Assembly (NCBI RefSeq): GCF_947493425.1
Contig: NZ_CANLRP010000022.1
Location: forward strand, 1 to 64,000
From: an uncultured Microscilla sp.
GTDB taxonomy: Bacteria > Bacteroidota > Bacteroidia > Cytophagales > Microscillaceae
DNA: 64,000 bases
Direction of reading: 5' to 3'
Of the stretch, positions 35,110-44,349 are shown piece after piece. Numbering within the stretch: the first letter of the stretch is position 1; every line of letters begins with the position of its first letter. The notes under the pieces are model-generated. The model saw only the letters and a program-made list of their open reading frames with translations, had not been told where the DNA came from and ran no database searches. The translations under genes were made by a program, and so were the position numbers.

Positions 35110-36636
35110 ATGAATAAATTCTTGTTTTTGATAAGTTTGGTAACCTTTTCTTTTCTAAGTTGTCAGGCACAAAACCAATCCGATAAAACTACGGCTGATT
35201 ACAAAACCAAAGGTAAATACCCTGCCCCCGAAATAAACACGCCTTATGGCTGGCTCAATACCGACAAATCGTGGCAAATCAAAGATTTTAGAGGCAAGGT
35301 GGTATTGCTCGACTTCTGGACGTTTGGCTGCATTAATTGTCAGCATGTAATTCCTGATTTGCGTAAGCTGGAAAAAGAATTTCCTAACGAGTTAGTAGTG
35401 ATTGGGGTGCATTCGGCAAAGTTTTATTCAGAACGAGCCAACAAAAACATCCGAAAAGCAATTCTTAAATTTGGTATAGAGCACCCTGTAGTAAATGATG
35501 CCAAGTTTAAGGTATGGCAAAGTTATGGGGTAAATGCCTGGCCTACTGTAGTGCTTATCGACCCTGAAGGTAGGGTAGTGGGCAATGCTGCCGGGGAGGG
35601 GTTTTACAAGGCTGTGCGTTTGTATATCCAGAAAATGGTCAAAGAGCGAGGCGATAAGCTCAACCGCAAACCGCTCAATTTTATGCTAGAAAAGCACCAA
35701 CAAGGCGGCAAAGTTAAGGATAGTTTTTTGCGGTTTCCCTCTAAAATGATTCAAGGTGACAAGGGTGAATTGTATATTTCGGACAGTGGCAACAACCGTA
35801 TTCTTAAAATAGATAAAAATGGCAAGGTGCTTTTGCAAATCGGCAGTGGAACTCAAGGCTTAGAAGATGGAGACTTTGACAAGGCTACTTTTTATGAGCC
35901 TCACGGTTTGGCACTTAAAGGCAATTTTTTGTATGTGGCTGACACTAAAAATAATGTAATAAGAAGGGTAGACCTTCTACGCAAAAAAGTGAAAACTATA
36001 GCAGGCAATGGTCGGTTAGACTACTACTTTGGCAAAGAACGCTGGGGGGTTGCCGTGAACCCTAACAGCCCTTGGGACTTGTGGATTGATGGAGAGGTGA
36101 TGTACATTGCCAATGCGGGTAATCATCAGATTTTGACGATGAATTTAAAAACCAACCTGGTCAAACGTTTTGCTGGCAGTGGGCGCGAAGCCCTGACTGA
36201 TGGTAGTCTTCGTAAGTCGGCTTTTAATCAACCCAGCGGTTTGGTAAAGAATGGCAATATGTTGTATGTGGCAGATAGCGAGGCAAGCGCCATTCGTGCC
36301 ATTGATTTGGTAAAAGGCAAAGTAAATACACCTTTGGGTAAAGGTTTGTTTGAGTTTGGCGATGTAGATGGTAAAGCAAACAAAGCGCGTTTGCAACATG
36401 CTGTGGGGGTTACTTTTCGTGCAAACAAACTCTACATTGCCGACACCTATAATGGCAAAATAAAAACGTTTGACCTGAAGACCCAACGTTTGAAAACTTT
36501 CGTAGCTGGACTAAATGAACCCAATGATGTAATGTTTGTAGGCAATGTTATGTGGGTGTCTGACACCAACAATCACCAAATCGTTAAAATAGACCTCAAC
36601 ACTTTGAAAAAACAAGTAGTGAAAGTAGGAAAGTAA
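35110..36636 (+). CDS. thioredoxin-like/NHL-repeat lipoprotein (NHLRC2-like)
   Basis: Signal peptide MNKFLFLISLVTFSFLSC ends with a lipobox Cys18, so the protein is probably lipid-anchored. A thioredoxin-like domain follows: VLLDFWTFGCINCQHVIPDL (CxxC with CINC), then NAWPTVVLIDPEGRVV. A beta-propeller of NHL repeats follows (LYISDSGNNRILKIDKNGKV, LYVADTKNNVIRRVDL, LYVADSEASAIRAIDL, LYIADTYNGKIKTFDL). The layout matches the NHLRC2-type family present from bacteria to animals. It is periplasmic or surface-facing; the function in bacteria is unknown. The 35089 start is seven codons longer and lacks a clean signal. Confidence 0.85.
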   Translation: MNKFLFLISLVTFSFLSCQAQNQSDKTTADYKTKGKYPAPEINTPYGWLNTDKSWQIKDFRGKVVLLDFWTFGCINCQHVIPDLRKLEKEFPNELVVIGVHSAKFYSERANKNIRKAILKFGIEHPVVNDAKFKVWQSYGVNAWPTVVLIDPEGRVVGNAAGEGFYKAVRLYIQKMVKERGDKLNRKPLNFMLEKHQQGGKVKDSFLRFPSKMIQGDKGELYISDSGNNRILKIDKNGKVLLQIGSGTQGLEDGDFDKATFYEPHGLALKGNFLYVADTKNNVIRRVDLLRKKVKTIAGNGRLDYYFGKERWGVAVNPNSPWDLWIDGEVMYIANAGNHQILTMNLKTNLVKRFAGSGREALTDGSLRKSAFNQPSGLVKNGNMLYVADSEASAIRAIDLVKGKVNTPLGKGLFEFGDVDGKANKARLQHAVGVTFRANKLYIADTYNGKIKTFDLKTQRLKTFVAGLNEPNDVMFVGNVMWVSDTNNHQIVKIDLNTLKKQVVKVGK

Positions 36637-36672
36637 TGAGCAATAAGGTACAAGCAACAAGTGGCAAGCACG

Positions 36673-36741
36673 CTTTTAGGGCTTTTTGCCCATACTATGA
36701 TGTTATTACAACATTTGGGAATAGTTAACTTGCCCTAAAAG
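36673..36741. repeat. inverted repeat between convergent genes
   Basis: CTTTTAGGGC (36673-36682) and GCCCTAAAAG (36732-36741) pair over a 49-base loop. Weaker symmetry continues outward. It may work as a shared terminator or be an old repeat remnant. Confidence 0.4.
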
Positions 36742-36780
36742 TTCTCTTCACTTGAAACTTGACGCTCATGCCTTGTTGCT

Positions 36781-38541
36781 TCACTTACTGTTCAACAAAT
36801 AACAAAAATCTTTTTCATAGGCAATAATTCCCGCCTGAGTGCTCACCAAGCTACTTTCGGTAGTAAGAATACTACAATCAAACTCTTGCAATACCTTAAA
36901 GTCCTGGCTACGCCTTACCAGCATTTGGTCATCGTTAGGTTCAAACACAATTCCTGCCTGAGGCGAAGTGGTCTTGTAAGCAAAGAGCCTCTGCCCTGGT
37001 AATAGCTCTCCGCTCATTTTCATTTGTAACCCATCAATGCTAAAGTATTCATATTTTCGGGTCACTTCACCTGCTACTTGTTCATCGTAACTTACCCAGC
37101 CTACATTGCCTTGAATGTGAACAGAGGCAATTAGTGGCAAAGCAGATTTGACGGTAGAAATACTATGCCCTGAATGATAAAATACATATTGTACCCCACC
37201 CGTGTTTTGGATCAAGCCATTGAATACATCAAAACCAGGCACAAACACGGGAGTTTGCTCAATGCGAATAAAGTCTTTGGTTATATCATCTAAATGCACC
37301 CAACGTTTATGTTCGCCATCCAGTACTACCAGTATATTGTCAATGAGCTTGTACCTGGCTTTCGCCGAAAGGCTAAAGTTACTAATGAGTTGAAAACCTC
37401 CACCGTTGAGCAAATGATATAGTTTACCTTGGTGCAAAACCAAAATATTTTTTTCTCCTGCAAACCATTCCAACTCTTCTTGTGGCAAATAAGCAGGCAA
37501 TTGTGCTGAAGTAATGCTTTGCTTAAGCGTCACATATCCTTGATTGCTGGCATCATATACCAAGGTTTGATAATTGGTAATGATCAAACCTTGGTTTTGC
37601 TGAAATACCACCCTAATGATATACTCGTCAAGCTTGGGTTGGTATACTTCTTTAACAGTTAAATTGCCCGCTGTAACCGTGGCAGGGGCTACTACTGGGG
37701 TTGTTACACTAGGTGCTACGGGTTGCCCTATCGTAAGCATAAACCGTTCACCCTCAGCATACAACAATTCAAACTGTTGCTGTAAAGTCACATCTTTTAC
37801 CGGAAGGTAACATTTAGGTATGATAAGGTTAGCATCGTTGGCAAATACTGGAATCTTACGCACCATACGCTCTGCCATTGCCTTGTATAGTTTGTGAACC
37901 CCCTTGAAAGGGTGCATATAAGTAAGGAGGTTAAAAACTACTATTGACAAAGCAAAATAATCACTGTTTTTTGACACAATACCTTTGTATAGATAATCCC
38001 TGATTTCATCGAACAATACCCCCGAATGAGTATGAATGGGGGTTTCGTAAGCGTCTACATCTATAAACTTGAGGGTACCTTGTGGGTTTACCATAATATT
38101 GTAACCACTCAGGTCGCCAATGACAATGTCCTGACTATGTGCATGGGATACGATTGAGGGCAACTGTTTAATCAAATTATTTTTAAAGCCAGCGTCTATT
38201 TGGTTACTTGTACAATAGTTTTTTTTGAACAAAGCCGCTAATGGTACAAAGTCGGGAGGCAAATACTCCATCGTAAAACCTATAGCTCCTTTCTGAGTAT
38301 TGATTTTTTTGCCTTTTTTTTGATAAATCAAATCAATCGGGCGCACAAAATAAGTCGAATCCAGTACACTTAAGGCATCTTTTTGAGCTTGACCCAAGTG
38401 TGTTACGTTTGGGTCAAGGTATATTTTGGCCACCTGATCGGGGCGCTCAGGAATGGTCAGAATTTTACCTTCGCCTCCCCGCCTTATTTCATATTTATCA
38501 TCAATTGTAATGGTACGACCATTTTCAGTAATTGCTTTCAT
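36781..38541 (-). CDS. protein-kinase-like protein with C-terminal beta-rich region
   Basis: 586 residues. The first 280 form a kinase domain: glycine loop RRGGEGKI (20-27), ATP-binding lysine in QVAKIYLDP (Lys39), catalytic loop IVIGDLSGYNIMVN (Asp and Asn kept; the His-Arg of HRD are absent) and metal-binding FIDVDAYE (DVD replacing DFG). The set of catalytic residues is complete, so activity is plausible. The C-terminal 300 residues are beta-rich, with repeated strand-turn stretches like ANVGWVSYDEQVAGEVTRKYEYFS, possibly a sensor propeller. Directly downstream of the PP2C gene on the same strand (21 bases). The two form a kinase/phosphatase unit. Confidence 0.75.
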   Translation of the reverse strand: MKAITENGRTITIDDKYEIRRGGEGKILTIPERPDQVAKIYLDPNVTHLGQAQKDALSVLDSTYFVRPIDLIYQKKGKKINTQKGAIGFTMEYLPPDFVPLAALFKKNYCTSNQIDAGFKNNLIKQLPSIVSHAHSQDIVIGDLSGYNIMVNPQGTLKFIDVDAYETPIHTHSGVLFDEIRDYLYKGIVSKNSDYFALSIVVFNLLTYMHPFKGVHKLYKAMAERMVRKIPVFANDANLIIPKCYLPVKDVTLQQQFELLYAEGERFMLTIGQPVAPSVTTPVVAPATVTAGNLTVKEVYQPKLDEYIIRVVFQQNQGLIITNYQTLVYDASNQGYVTLKQSITSAQLPAYLPQEELEWFAGEKNILVLHQGKLYHLLNGGGFQLISNFSLSAKARYKLIDNILVVLDGEHKRWVHLDDITKDFIRIEQTPVFVPGFDVFNGLIQNTGGVQYVFYHSGHSISTVKSALPLIASVHIQGNVGWVSYDEQVAGEVTRKYEYFSIDGLQMKMSGELLPGQRLFAYKTTSPQAGIVFEPNDDQMLVRRSQDFKVLQEFDCSILTTESSLVSTQAGIIAYEKDFCYLLNSK

Positions 38542-38562
38542 TGTGCTATGGGGTCAACCAAG

Positions 38563-39297
38563 TTAAAACTTAATTCTGAGAATACTCAAATCATCAGCTG
38601 GCAAATAGCCATACTGTTTTTGCAAGATGTTGACTTTACGACTCAGCATGTTTTGAGTACTTTCGAGCGCATTGTCCAGCAACAAAAACTCTATTGGGCT
38701 AAAATCAGTGGGGTTATCTGTTTTATGAGTGCGAAAAGTATCAATGCCATCAGTAGAAATACTAATATCTGTAGGTTGATCTACCTTAAAAATATGTTCT
38801 TGCTTTTGCTGCCATTGATCAAAACTGTGGTTGAGGTGATACGCCATATAATCAGGCATATTTTCTTGGTCTATCTCTGTAATTTTGCCATCAATGGCTA
38901 TGATACCATCACCAATAGACATAATATAAGCTTGCTTGAGGTTTTCATCATACACCAGTAAAATCAAAGTCGATAAAATTTCGGTATTGGCAAGCCCCAA
39001 TTGTTTGCGGGCATCGCGTAACTCCCAAAACAGCTTTTGCAACACCTGTGTGGCTATTTTCTCGGCACTAGGTGGTGGAGACTCAAACAATAAACGTTCT
39101 TCCTGAGAAATGCCCTTGCTTATTTTTTTGAGCAACTTGCCCATCAATGCTGAAGCAAAGTGAGAATCCTCGCCTGATGAACAACCATCGAGCACCGCTC
39201 CCAAATAATAACTTTCCCCCATAAATGTACTGATAAGAAAATCTTCACAATATACAGGGTGTAGCTCTCCTTTTTTAACTGTTGAATATATTTTCAT
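38563..39297 (-). CDS. PP2C-family protein phosphatase
   Basis: 244 residues, cytoplasmic. The PP2C metal ligands are visible: YCEDFLIS, AVLDGCSSGEDSHFA (Asp-Gly), LSTDGIDTF-type SISTDGIDTFRT (Asp-Gly) and LPADDLSILRI (Asp-Asp). MSIGDGIIAI holds the GDG in place of GDSR. It dephosphorylates Ser/Thr. It is first in the minus-strand pair with the kinase-like gene, and divergent from kptA. Kinase/PP2C pairs are also part of TerY-linked phospho-signalling modules, but the VWA protein TerY is not encoded nearby. Confidence 0.8.
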   Translation of the reverse strand: MKIYSTVKKGELHPVYCEDFLISTFMGESYYLGAVLDGCSSGEDSHFASALMGKLLKKISKGISQEERLLFESPPPSAEKIATQVLQKLFWELRDARKQLGLANTEILSTLILLVYDENLKQAYIMSIGDGIIAIDGKITEIDQENMPDYMAYHLNHSFDQWQQKQEHIFKVDQPTDISISTDGIDTFRTHKTDNPTDFSPIEFLLLDNALESTQNMLSRKVNILQKQYGYLPADDLSILRIKF

Positions 39298-39412
39298 AAG
39301 ATAGATATTGATAGTTGGCTTACGTAACCAGTGGTTTCACGGCAATTTATACAACTTCAAACAATGTTGCCTCGTAATTCACTGATTAGTTCATAACCAA
39401 ATTAACAAAAGC

Positions 39413-39967
39413 ATGCAGAAGAACCAAATAGTAAAAATAAGCAAACGATTAAGTTATGTATTACGCCACCGTCCCGAAGAGATAGAGTTGATCATGGATG
39501 AAGAAGGTTGGGTAGAGGTAAACTTGTTGTTAGATAGGTTTTCTAACAATTATTTCCCTATTACTTTAGCAGACCTGCAAAAGGTAGTGGCACAAAACGA
39601 CAAAAAACGTTTTGCTTTTAGTGATGATGGGGTGTATATAAGAGCTAGTCAGGGACACTCTATTCAGATTGACTTAGGATATGAGGCTATCAAACCACCT
39701 GCTCAACTCTACCACGGCACTGCTACTCGTTTTGTCCATAGTATTCGTGCGCAAGGGATTAAGAAAAGAAATCGTCACCACGTTCATCTTTCAGCAGATA
39801 TAAACACAGCTACAAAAGTAGGAGGGCGGCATGGGCAACCTGTAATTTTAACTGTAAATGCCTTGGACATGCAACAAGATGGATACAATTTTTTTCAGTC
39901 TGAAAACGGTGTATGGCTTACCGATCAAGTGCCTGTAAAATACCTTGAGTTTCCTGAGGAGAGTTAG
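39413..39967 (+). CDS. kptA: RNA 2'-phosphotransferase (Tpt1/KptA)
   Basis: Removes an internal 2'-phosphate from RNA by transferring it to NAD+. The family pattern: SKRLSYVLRHRPEEIELIMDEEGWVEVNLLL at the N-terminus, the NAD site YHGTATRFVHSIRAQGIKKRNRHHVHLS, and TATKVGGRHGQPVILTVNA. Length 184 is standard. Eukaryotic Tpt1 finishes tRNA splicing; in bacteria without such splicing the role is unclear. The gene is divergent from the PP2C/kinase pair (115 bases), which may be chance. An upstream promoter box is not clear. Confidence 0.9.
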   Translation: MQKNQIVKISKRLSYVLRHRPEEIELIMDEEGWVEVNLLLDRFSNNYFPITLADLQKVVAQNDKKRFAFSDDGVYIRASQGHSIQIDLGYEAIKPPAQLYHGTATRFVHSIRAQGIKKRNRHHVHLSADINTATKVGGRHGQPVILTVNALDMQQDGYNFFQSENGVWLTDQVPVKYLEFPEES

Positions 39968-40091
39968 TTATCAAGCTACTTTTTTTCTAGTTCTTCTATT
40001 GGTCTTTGTCCAAACAATTTGCAGGTTACTCAAACCGAACCTACAGGAATTTAGAGATGTTTACAATGCATTGGTAAAGAAACCGTTTTGC

Positions 40092-40323
40092 AATTTTTTA
40101 TTAGGAGTGTACGAAGTCTTGTAATCAATTGATAATAAGTGTTTTGCAAGGTTAAAGCGAACAAAACAAGGTTGTTTTCACTTTTAAAAGGTGGCGTATA
40201 CGCTCATTTTTGCTCTTTGCTAGGGCGACCACAAGGGTAGCCCCTACAATTAACGCCTTGATTTATATGTAAACACCTGTATATCAAGGATTTTAAAAAC
40301 TTCGTACAACCCTAATTTTTTAT
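40092..40323. mobile_element. MITE-like element with 10-bp flanking duplication
   Basis: AATTTTTTAT occurs as a direct repeat at 40092-40101 and 40314-40323. Just inside it are inverted ends: TAGGAGTGTACGAAGT (40102 region) and the complement of AGGGTTGTACGAAGT (40299-40313). The interior (about 210 bases) has no gene and is GC-richer in places (GGGCGACCACAAGGGTAGCCCC). The structure fits a small non-autonomous transposable element with a 9-10-bp target-site duplication, lying in the space between kptA and the FKBP gene. Confidence 0.6.
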
Positions 40324-40385
40324 CGAGAATTACTCCTCTAAGGCTTAAAAAATAGTTCAGAATAGTAGCTTCAAGCTTTTATCAC

Positions 40386-40393
40386 TACATTTG
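40386..40393 (+). promoter_or_regulatory. -7 box of the FKBP gene
   Basis: TACATTTG matches TAnnTTTG, 36 bases ahead of the ATG at 40430. Confidence 0.45.
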
Positions 40394-40429
40394 TCGCTTA
40401 TTTTATTTTTTTTATAAAACTCCTCTGCA

Positions 40430-40855
40430 ATGACTGCACAAAACGGAAACAAAGTTAAGGTACACTATACTGGCAAATTAACTGATGGAACTGTCTTTGA
40501 CTCATCTCGTGATCGTGAACCACTCGAATTTACCATAGGCGCAAAACAAATGATTGCCGGATTCGAGCAAGGTGTAATTGGAATGGGACTAGGCGAAAAT
40601 AAAACCATCAACATTCCTAGCGACCAAGCTTATGGTCCTGTGAATGATCAACTGTTGGTAGAAATGCCTTATGAAGATCAATTAAAGCAAATGGACGTAA
40701 AAGTAGGTACAGAATTGCCTGCTCAACTTGCCAATGGTAATCAAATCATGGTAGTCGTAAAAGAGATCAAAGATACTACTATCTTGGTAGATGCCAACCA
40801 CCCATTGGCTGGCAAAGACCTGATATTCGATATTGAAATGGTAGAGATTGGTTAA
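40430..40855 (+). CDS. FKBP-type peptidyl-prolyl isomerase, SlyD-like
   Basis: Speeds proline cis/trans isomerisation and acts as a folding helper. The FKBP part: KVKVHYTGKLTDGTVFDSSRDREPLEFTIGAKQMIAGFEQGVIGMGLGENKTINIPSDQAYG. The SlyD-type inserted flap follows (LLVEMPYEDQLKQMDVKVGTELPAQL...). The end VDANHPLAGKDLIFDIEMVEI is the standard closing of the SlyD group. It lacks the His-rich metal-binding tail of E. coli SlyD. No signal peptide, so cytoplasmic. A terminator follows. Confidence 0.92.
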   Translation: MTAQNGNKVKVHYTGKLTDGTVFDSSRDREPLEFTIGAKQMIAGFEQGVIGMGLGENKTINIPSDQAYGPVNDQLLVEMPYEDQLKQMDVKVGTELPAQLANGNQIMVVVKEIKDTTILVDANHPLAGKDLIFDIEMVEIG

Positions 40856-40958
40856 TATTTAGGGTTTAGCTTTGATTACCAGGCATTTGAGTATTTTGAA
40901 TCATTTTAATTCACAAAATTGAATTTCCTGTTTAACAAAAATGAACCTAATACAACTA

Positions 40959-41004
40959 ATAAAGCCTTTTGGCAAACAAGCATTGTTTGGCAAAAGGCTC
41001 TTTT
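40959..41004 (+). terminator. terminator after the FKBP gene
   Basis: AGCCTTTTGGCAAAC and GTTTGGCAAAAGGCT form a 15-bp stem, followed by CTTTTTTT. Confidence 0.8.
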
Positions 41005-41031
41005 TTTATGAAACACTTGGTTGCTTCAATA

Positions 41032-41649
41032 TTATTTTAGTTTGATTTTTTTCTCTCCTCCTACATCATACGTAAACACTACTTTCTTCTTAGACAAATT
41101 TTCAAACAAAGGACGTAAAAGGTTTTCTCCACTAACCCTGGTTCTTTCTATGATATTGGCTTGCTTGGCAGCTTGTGGCAAATGATTTTCAGCTATTTTA
41201 TATGCTTGGTCAATTAACTTGCTACGGTCGGCAAACAAGGTAGTATTACGGGTGTCAAATACCTTAGATTCATTGTGATTTACCTTAGAGTAACAAATTT
41301 CGGGGCGAGGCAAGCGAATGTATAAAGTATCTCTTTTTTCTATGACATCATCGGTTTTCACCTTTTTTAGGTTGATACAGCCTACCACTTCTCCTGTCAC
41401 CATAAGCACTACTTTAGGATCGGGCAAATAAGCCTTTATTACTTCGTGCTCTACCATGTCTTTGTATTTATAACGAATCAACTCCAGGTTACCCAAAGCT
41501 TCTATTTTTTCGAGTACTGTATTGTGGGTAGTTACAGGTTTATCGGCGGGCAAAAAGGCAAATGTTCCGGTAGTATAAAATCCCCAGAAAATGATGCCTG
41601 CCACGGCACCAAGCAAAAAAAAGATAATAGATGTAAAGCTACGTATCAT
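41032..41649 (-). CDS. DUF4230 membrane-anchored protein
   Basis: 205 residues. One N-terminal transmembrane segment (FTSIIFFLLGAVAGIIFWGF) anchors the protein. The outer part has the DUF4230 pattern: VLEKIEALGNLELIRYKYKDMVEHEV, then VVLMVTGEVVGCINLKKV, DTLYIRLPRPEICYSKVNHNESKVFDTRN and AENHLPQAAKQANIIER. DUF4230 is widespread in Bacteroidota and Firmicutes, with no assigned function. It faces the FKBP gene across a shared terminator. Confidence 0.85.
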   Translation of the reverse strand: MIRSFTSIIFFLLGAVAGIIFWGFYTTGTFAFLPADKPVTTHNTVLEKIEALGNLELIRYKYKDMVEHEVIKAYLPDPKVVLMVTGEVVGCINLKKVKTDDVIEKRDTLYIRLPRPEICYSKVNHNESKVFDTRNTTLFADRSKLIDQAYKIAENHLPQAAKQANIIERTRVSGENLLRPLFENLSKKKVVFTYDVGGEKKIKLK

Positions 41650-41781
41650 GGTGGTGTTTTTGGTGTTCAGTTTTATGCTGACTGTTTACAAAAATAGCAG
41701 AATTTTGGGAAGATGTATGAAACTCTCTCTTAAATTGTAAGGATTCATCACTCAATCAGCCCATCAACTTACACCTTTGGG

Positions 41782-42759
41782 TTATTGCTTAGGCTTTATT
41801 TTGGGGCGAACCATAAAAGCTTCTGTAATAAAGCCTATACCATACGCCAACAGTTGAGTCCATACTGCCACTACGCTCAAGGCAGCTACTACTGTATTTT
41901 GTTCTTTGGTAGCTGCATCTGAAAACACAATAAGTGAATACAATGCAAACCCTGACGCCTGAAGAAGCGATAAGTTGGAGTTAATAAATGGCATAACCGG
42001 TAATAACAGTGCTGCCAATGTAAACATTGCTGGAAATAGGTGTACCAGTTTGATTTGCCCTTTATGATAGCGGTTAATATTGATACGGGCACGCCCAAAA
42101 AAATGAAGCTGTTTATAAAACTGTTTAAAGTTAGTGCGTCTTTTGTGGTATACATGGGCTTCAGGAATAAGCCCTGTAGTAAACCCATTTTTAATGATAC
42201 GAATGCTAAACTCTATGTCTTCACCCATCCGGGGTAAAATGTAGCCTTTGGTTTTTTCGTATACCTCGCGCGATATGCCCATATTAAAACTTCGTGGATG
42301 AAAGGTTCCCCCTAAGCGTTTTTTACTGCCACGTATACCTCCTGTGCTCATGGGCGAGGTCATAGAGTAACTAATAGCTTTTTGCACATTGGTGAACGAG
42401 TCGGCTGCTTTATCAGGGCCTCCAAAGGCATCGAGAAAACTTTCAGAAAGACGGTGATGGACTATTTCCAGGTATTTCTCTGGGATCAGACAATCAGAAT
42501 CAAACACAATAAAGTAATCGCCCGTGGCGTACTCATAACCATAATTACGGGCAAAGCCTTGCCCTTCATTTTGTTTGAAATGATAATGTATATCCAGAAT
42601 GCCAACAAACTGTGCTACCGCTTCATCACATTTATTGGTAGAACCATCTTCTACAATAATCACTTCAAAGTTTTTGTAGGTTTGGTGAGTGAGACTATTC
42701 AGCAACTCTTGTACCTCATCAGGGCGATTGTATACCGGAACAATGATTGAATATTTCAT
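41782..42759 (-). CDS. family 2 glycosyltransferase (membrane-bound)
   Basis: 325 residues with a GT-A fold: SIIVPVYNRPDEVQELLNSL, VIIVEDGST, GFARNYGYEYATGDYFIVFDSDC (the DSD metal motif), FGGPDKAADSF and GEDIEFSIRI. Two or three C-terminal membrane segments follow (FPAMFTLAALLLPVMPFI, FALYSLIVFS). It moves a sugar from a nucleotide-sugar to an unknown acceptor, probably in envelope polysaccharide or lipid glycosylation. It is last in a run DUF4199, GT2, GT2 on the minus strand, six bases from the preceding gene. Confidence 0.88.
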   Translation of the reverse strand: MKYSIIVPVYNRPDEVQELLNSLTHQTYKNFEVIIVEDGSTNKCDEAVAQFVGILDIHYHFKQNEGQGFARNYGYEYATGDYFIVFDSDCLIPEKYLEIVHHRLSESFLDAFGGPDKAADSFTNVQKAISYSMTSPMSTGGIRGSKKRLGGTFHPRSFNMGISREVYEKTKGYILPRMGEDIEFSIRIIKNGFTTGLIPEAHVYHKRRTNFKQFYKQLHFFGRARININRYHKGQIKLVHLFPAMFTLAALLLPVMPFINSNLSLLQASGFALYSLIVFSDAATKEQNTVVAALSVVAVWTQLLAYGIGFITEAFMVRPKIKPKQ

Positions 42760-42765
42760 AGGTTC

Positions 42766-43791
42766 TTAAGTGTTGGAGTCGGTTTTTGTTATATCAGAGG
42801 CTATCGTTTTGCTATGATTAATCCCCAACTTTTCGGCTACTATATATTCGTGGGTTTGAGGAGAGTTAACTACCATCATTTCGCCCAGAAAACCCGCCAA
42901 AAACAATTGTACTCCAATAATAATGGTTACTAATGATAAGTAAAACAATGGGCGGTTGGTAACCAGTGAGCCCATTTTGGTGCCAAAGTAGGTGGCAATA
43001 AATTGGTCTAAAATAAGCCAGGCAGCACTGGCAAAACCTACTAAAAAAAAGATAATGCCAAAGGCTCCAAAAAAGTGCATAGGGCGCTTTCGAAAACGAG
43101 TAACAAAAGTAATAGACAGTAAGTCGAGTGGTCCACGAATAAAACGCTTGATGCCTCCAAATTTAGTATTACCATATTTACGTGCCTGATGCTGTACTAC
43201 TTTTTCCCCAATCTCTTTGAACCCTGCCGATTTAGCTATTACAGGAATGTAACGATGCATTTCACCGTATACTTCTATGCTTTTTACTACCTGATAGTCA
43301 TAAGCTTTCAAGCCACAGTTAAAGTCATGCAGCTTAATGCCCGAAAACCAACGGGTAAACGCATTGTACACCTTGGTAGGAATTGTTTTGGTCATGGGAT
43401 CATAACGTTTTTTCTTCCAACCTGACACCATATCATATTTATCTTCAACAATCATCTTGTACAACCCAGGAATCTCATCGGGACTATCCTGCAAATCGGC
43501 ATCCATAGTAATTACGACTTGCCCTTGTACCTCTTTGAAGCCAGTATTCAAAGCTGCCGATTTACCATAATTGCGGTTTAAACGAATGCCCTTCAGACAA
43601 TGGTTTTGGGCAGCAAGTTTTTCTATAATCTGCCACGACTTATCACGACTACCATCGTCTACCATGATCACTTCATAACTAAACTTGTTAGCGTGCATCA
43701 CTCGCTCAATCCAGGCACACAACTCTGGTAAAGATTCTTCTTCATCTAACAGAGGTACTACTACCGAAATATCCAGGTTTGTTTTAGACAC
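42766..43791 (-). CDS. family 2 glycosyltransferase, DPM1/GtrB type
   Basis: 341 residues. The catalytic part (DISVVVPLLDEEESLPELCAWI, EVIMVDDGSRDKSW, NRNYGKSAALNTGF, VVITMDADLQDSPDEIPGLYKMI) is of the dolichol/undecaprenyl-phosphate sugar transferase kind. The C-terminal two membrane helices (AFGIIFFLVGFASAAWLIL, LVTIIIGVQLFLAGFLGEMM) also fit. It likely makes undecaprenyl-phosphate-linked sugar for envelope glycans. It sits between DUF4199 and the second GT2; such clusters recur in Cytophagales. Confidence 0.9.
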   Translation of the reverse strand: MSKTNLDISVVVPLLDEEESLPELCAWIERVMHANKFSYEVIMVDDGSRDKSWQIIEKLAAQNHCLKGIRLNRNYGKSAALNTGFKEVQGQVVITMDADLQDSPDEIPGLYKMIVEDKYDMVSGWKKKRYDPMTKTIPTKVYNAFTRWFSGIKLHDFNCGLKAYDYQVVKSIEVYGEMHRYIPVIAKSAGFKEIGEKVVQHQARKYGNTKFGGIKRFIRGPLDLLSITFVTRFRKRPMHFFGAFGIIFFLVGFASAAWLILDQFIATYFGTKMGSLVTNRPLFYLSLVTIIIGVQLFLAGFLGEMMVVNSPQTHEYIVAEKLGINHSKTIASDITKTDSNT

Positions 43792-43911
43792 TACTATTGG
43801 CTTTTGTTTTGTTTGACAAACAAAGTTATAAATTTAAGCAACGTTTTCAGAATAAGTATTCGCTTTAATATTGCTCAGGCTTACTTTTGACTATAAACAT
43901 GCGCTGTGGTA

Positions 43912-44349
43912 TTAGCTGACAGTATTATCTGTCTTATAAAAAAGTGACGCCACCAATGATATAATCACTCCTATAATTACTGTAACAACAATGGTGTTTA
44001 TAAATAAGATAGACACTGCCCCTGATTGGGCGCTTGCTGGAGCAAACAACGCTATAATGACCATATTGACCAACCCATACACCAAGCTTGCTACAGCCGA
44101 TAGCATAGTACCCAGTCCTAAGCCTTGAATCAGGTTCATGCCCTTTTTGTTGTAAGCCCTAAACTCACGCATAGCATATACAATACCCCCAGCTAAAATA
44201 ACGTATCCCATCATTTTTACGTCCCAGGGAGCGTTGAACCACAAAAAAAGTAAGAGTGTGTTATACAAATTCAGGAGTAGCCCTGTAATTACGCCAAAGC
44301 GTAAGGCTACTCTTGCAGTAGACGTTGTAGGCGCAGGTTTTCTCAGCAT
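43912..44349 (-). CDS. DUF4199 membrane protein
   Basis: 145 residues with four membrane helices (FGVITGLLLNLYNTLLLFLW, MMGYVILAGGIVYAMREF, GLGLGTMLSAVASLVYGLVNMVI and IVVTVIIGVIISLVASLFY). The central ...YAMREFRAYNKKGMNLIQGLGLGT... is the DUF4199 hallmark. Unknown function; in Bacteroidota it often precedes glycosyltransferases, as here (120 bases upstream of the first GT2). Confidence 0.85.
   Translation of the reverse strand: MLRKPAPTTSTARVALRFGVITGLLLNLYNTLLLFLWFNAPWDVKMMGYVILAGGIVYAMREFRAYNKKGMNLIQGLGLGTMLSAVASLVYGLVNMVIIALFAPASAQSGAVSILFINTIVVTVIIGVIISLVASLFYKTDNTVS

Noticed and set aside
36781-39297. Complete TerY-P tellurium-type module
   Set aside because: Only the phosphatase and kinase are present; there is no VWA protein and no TerD-type gene.
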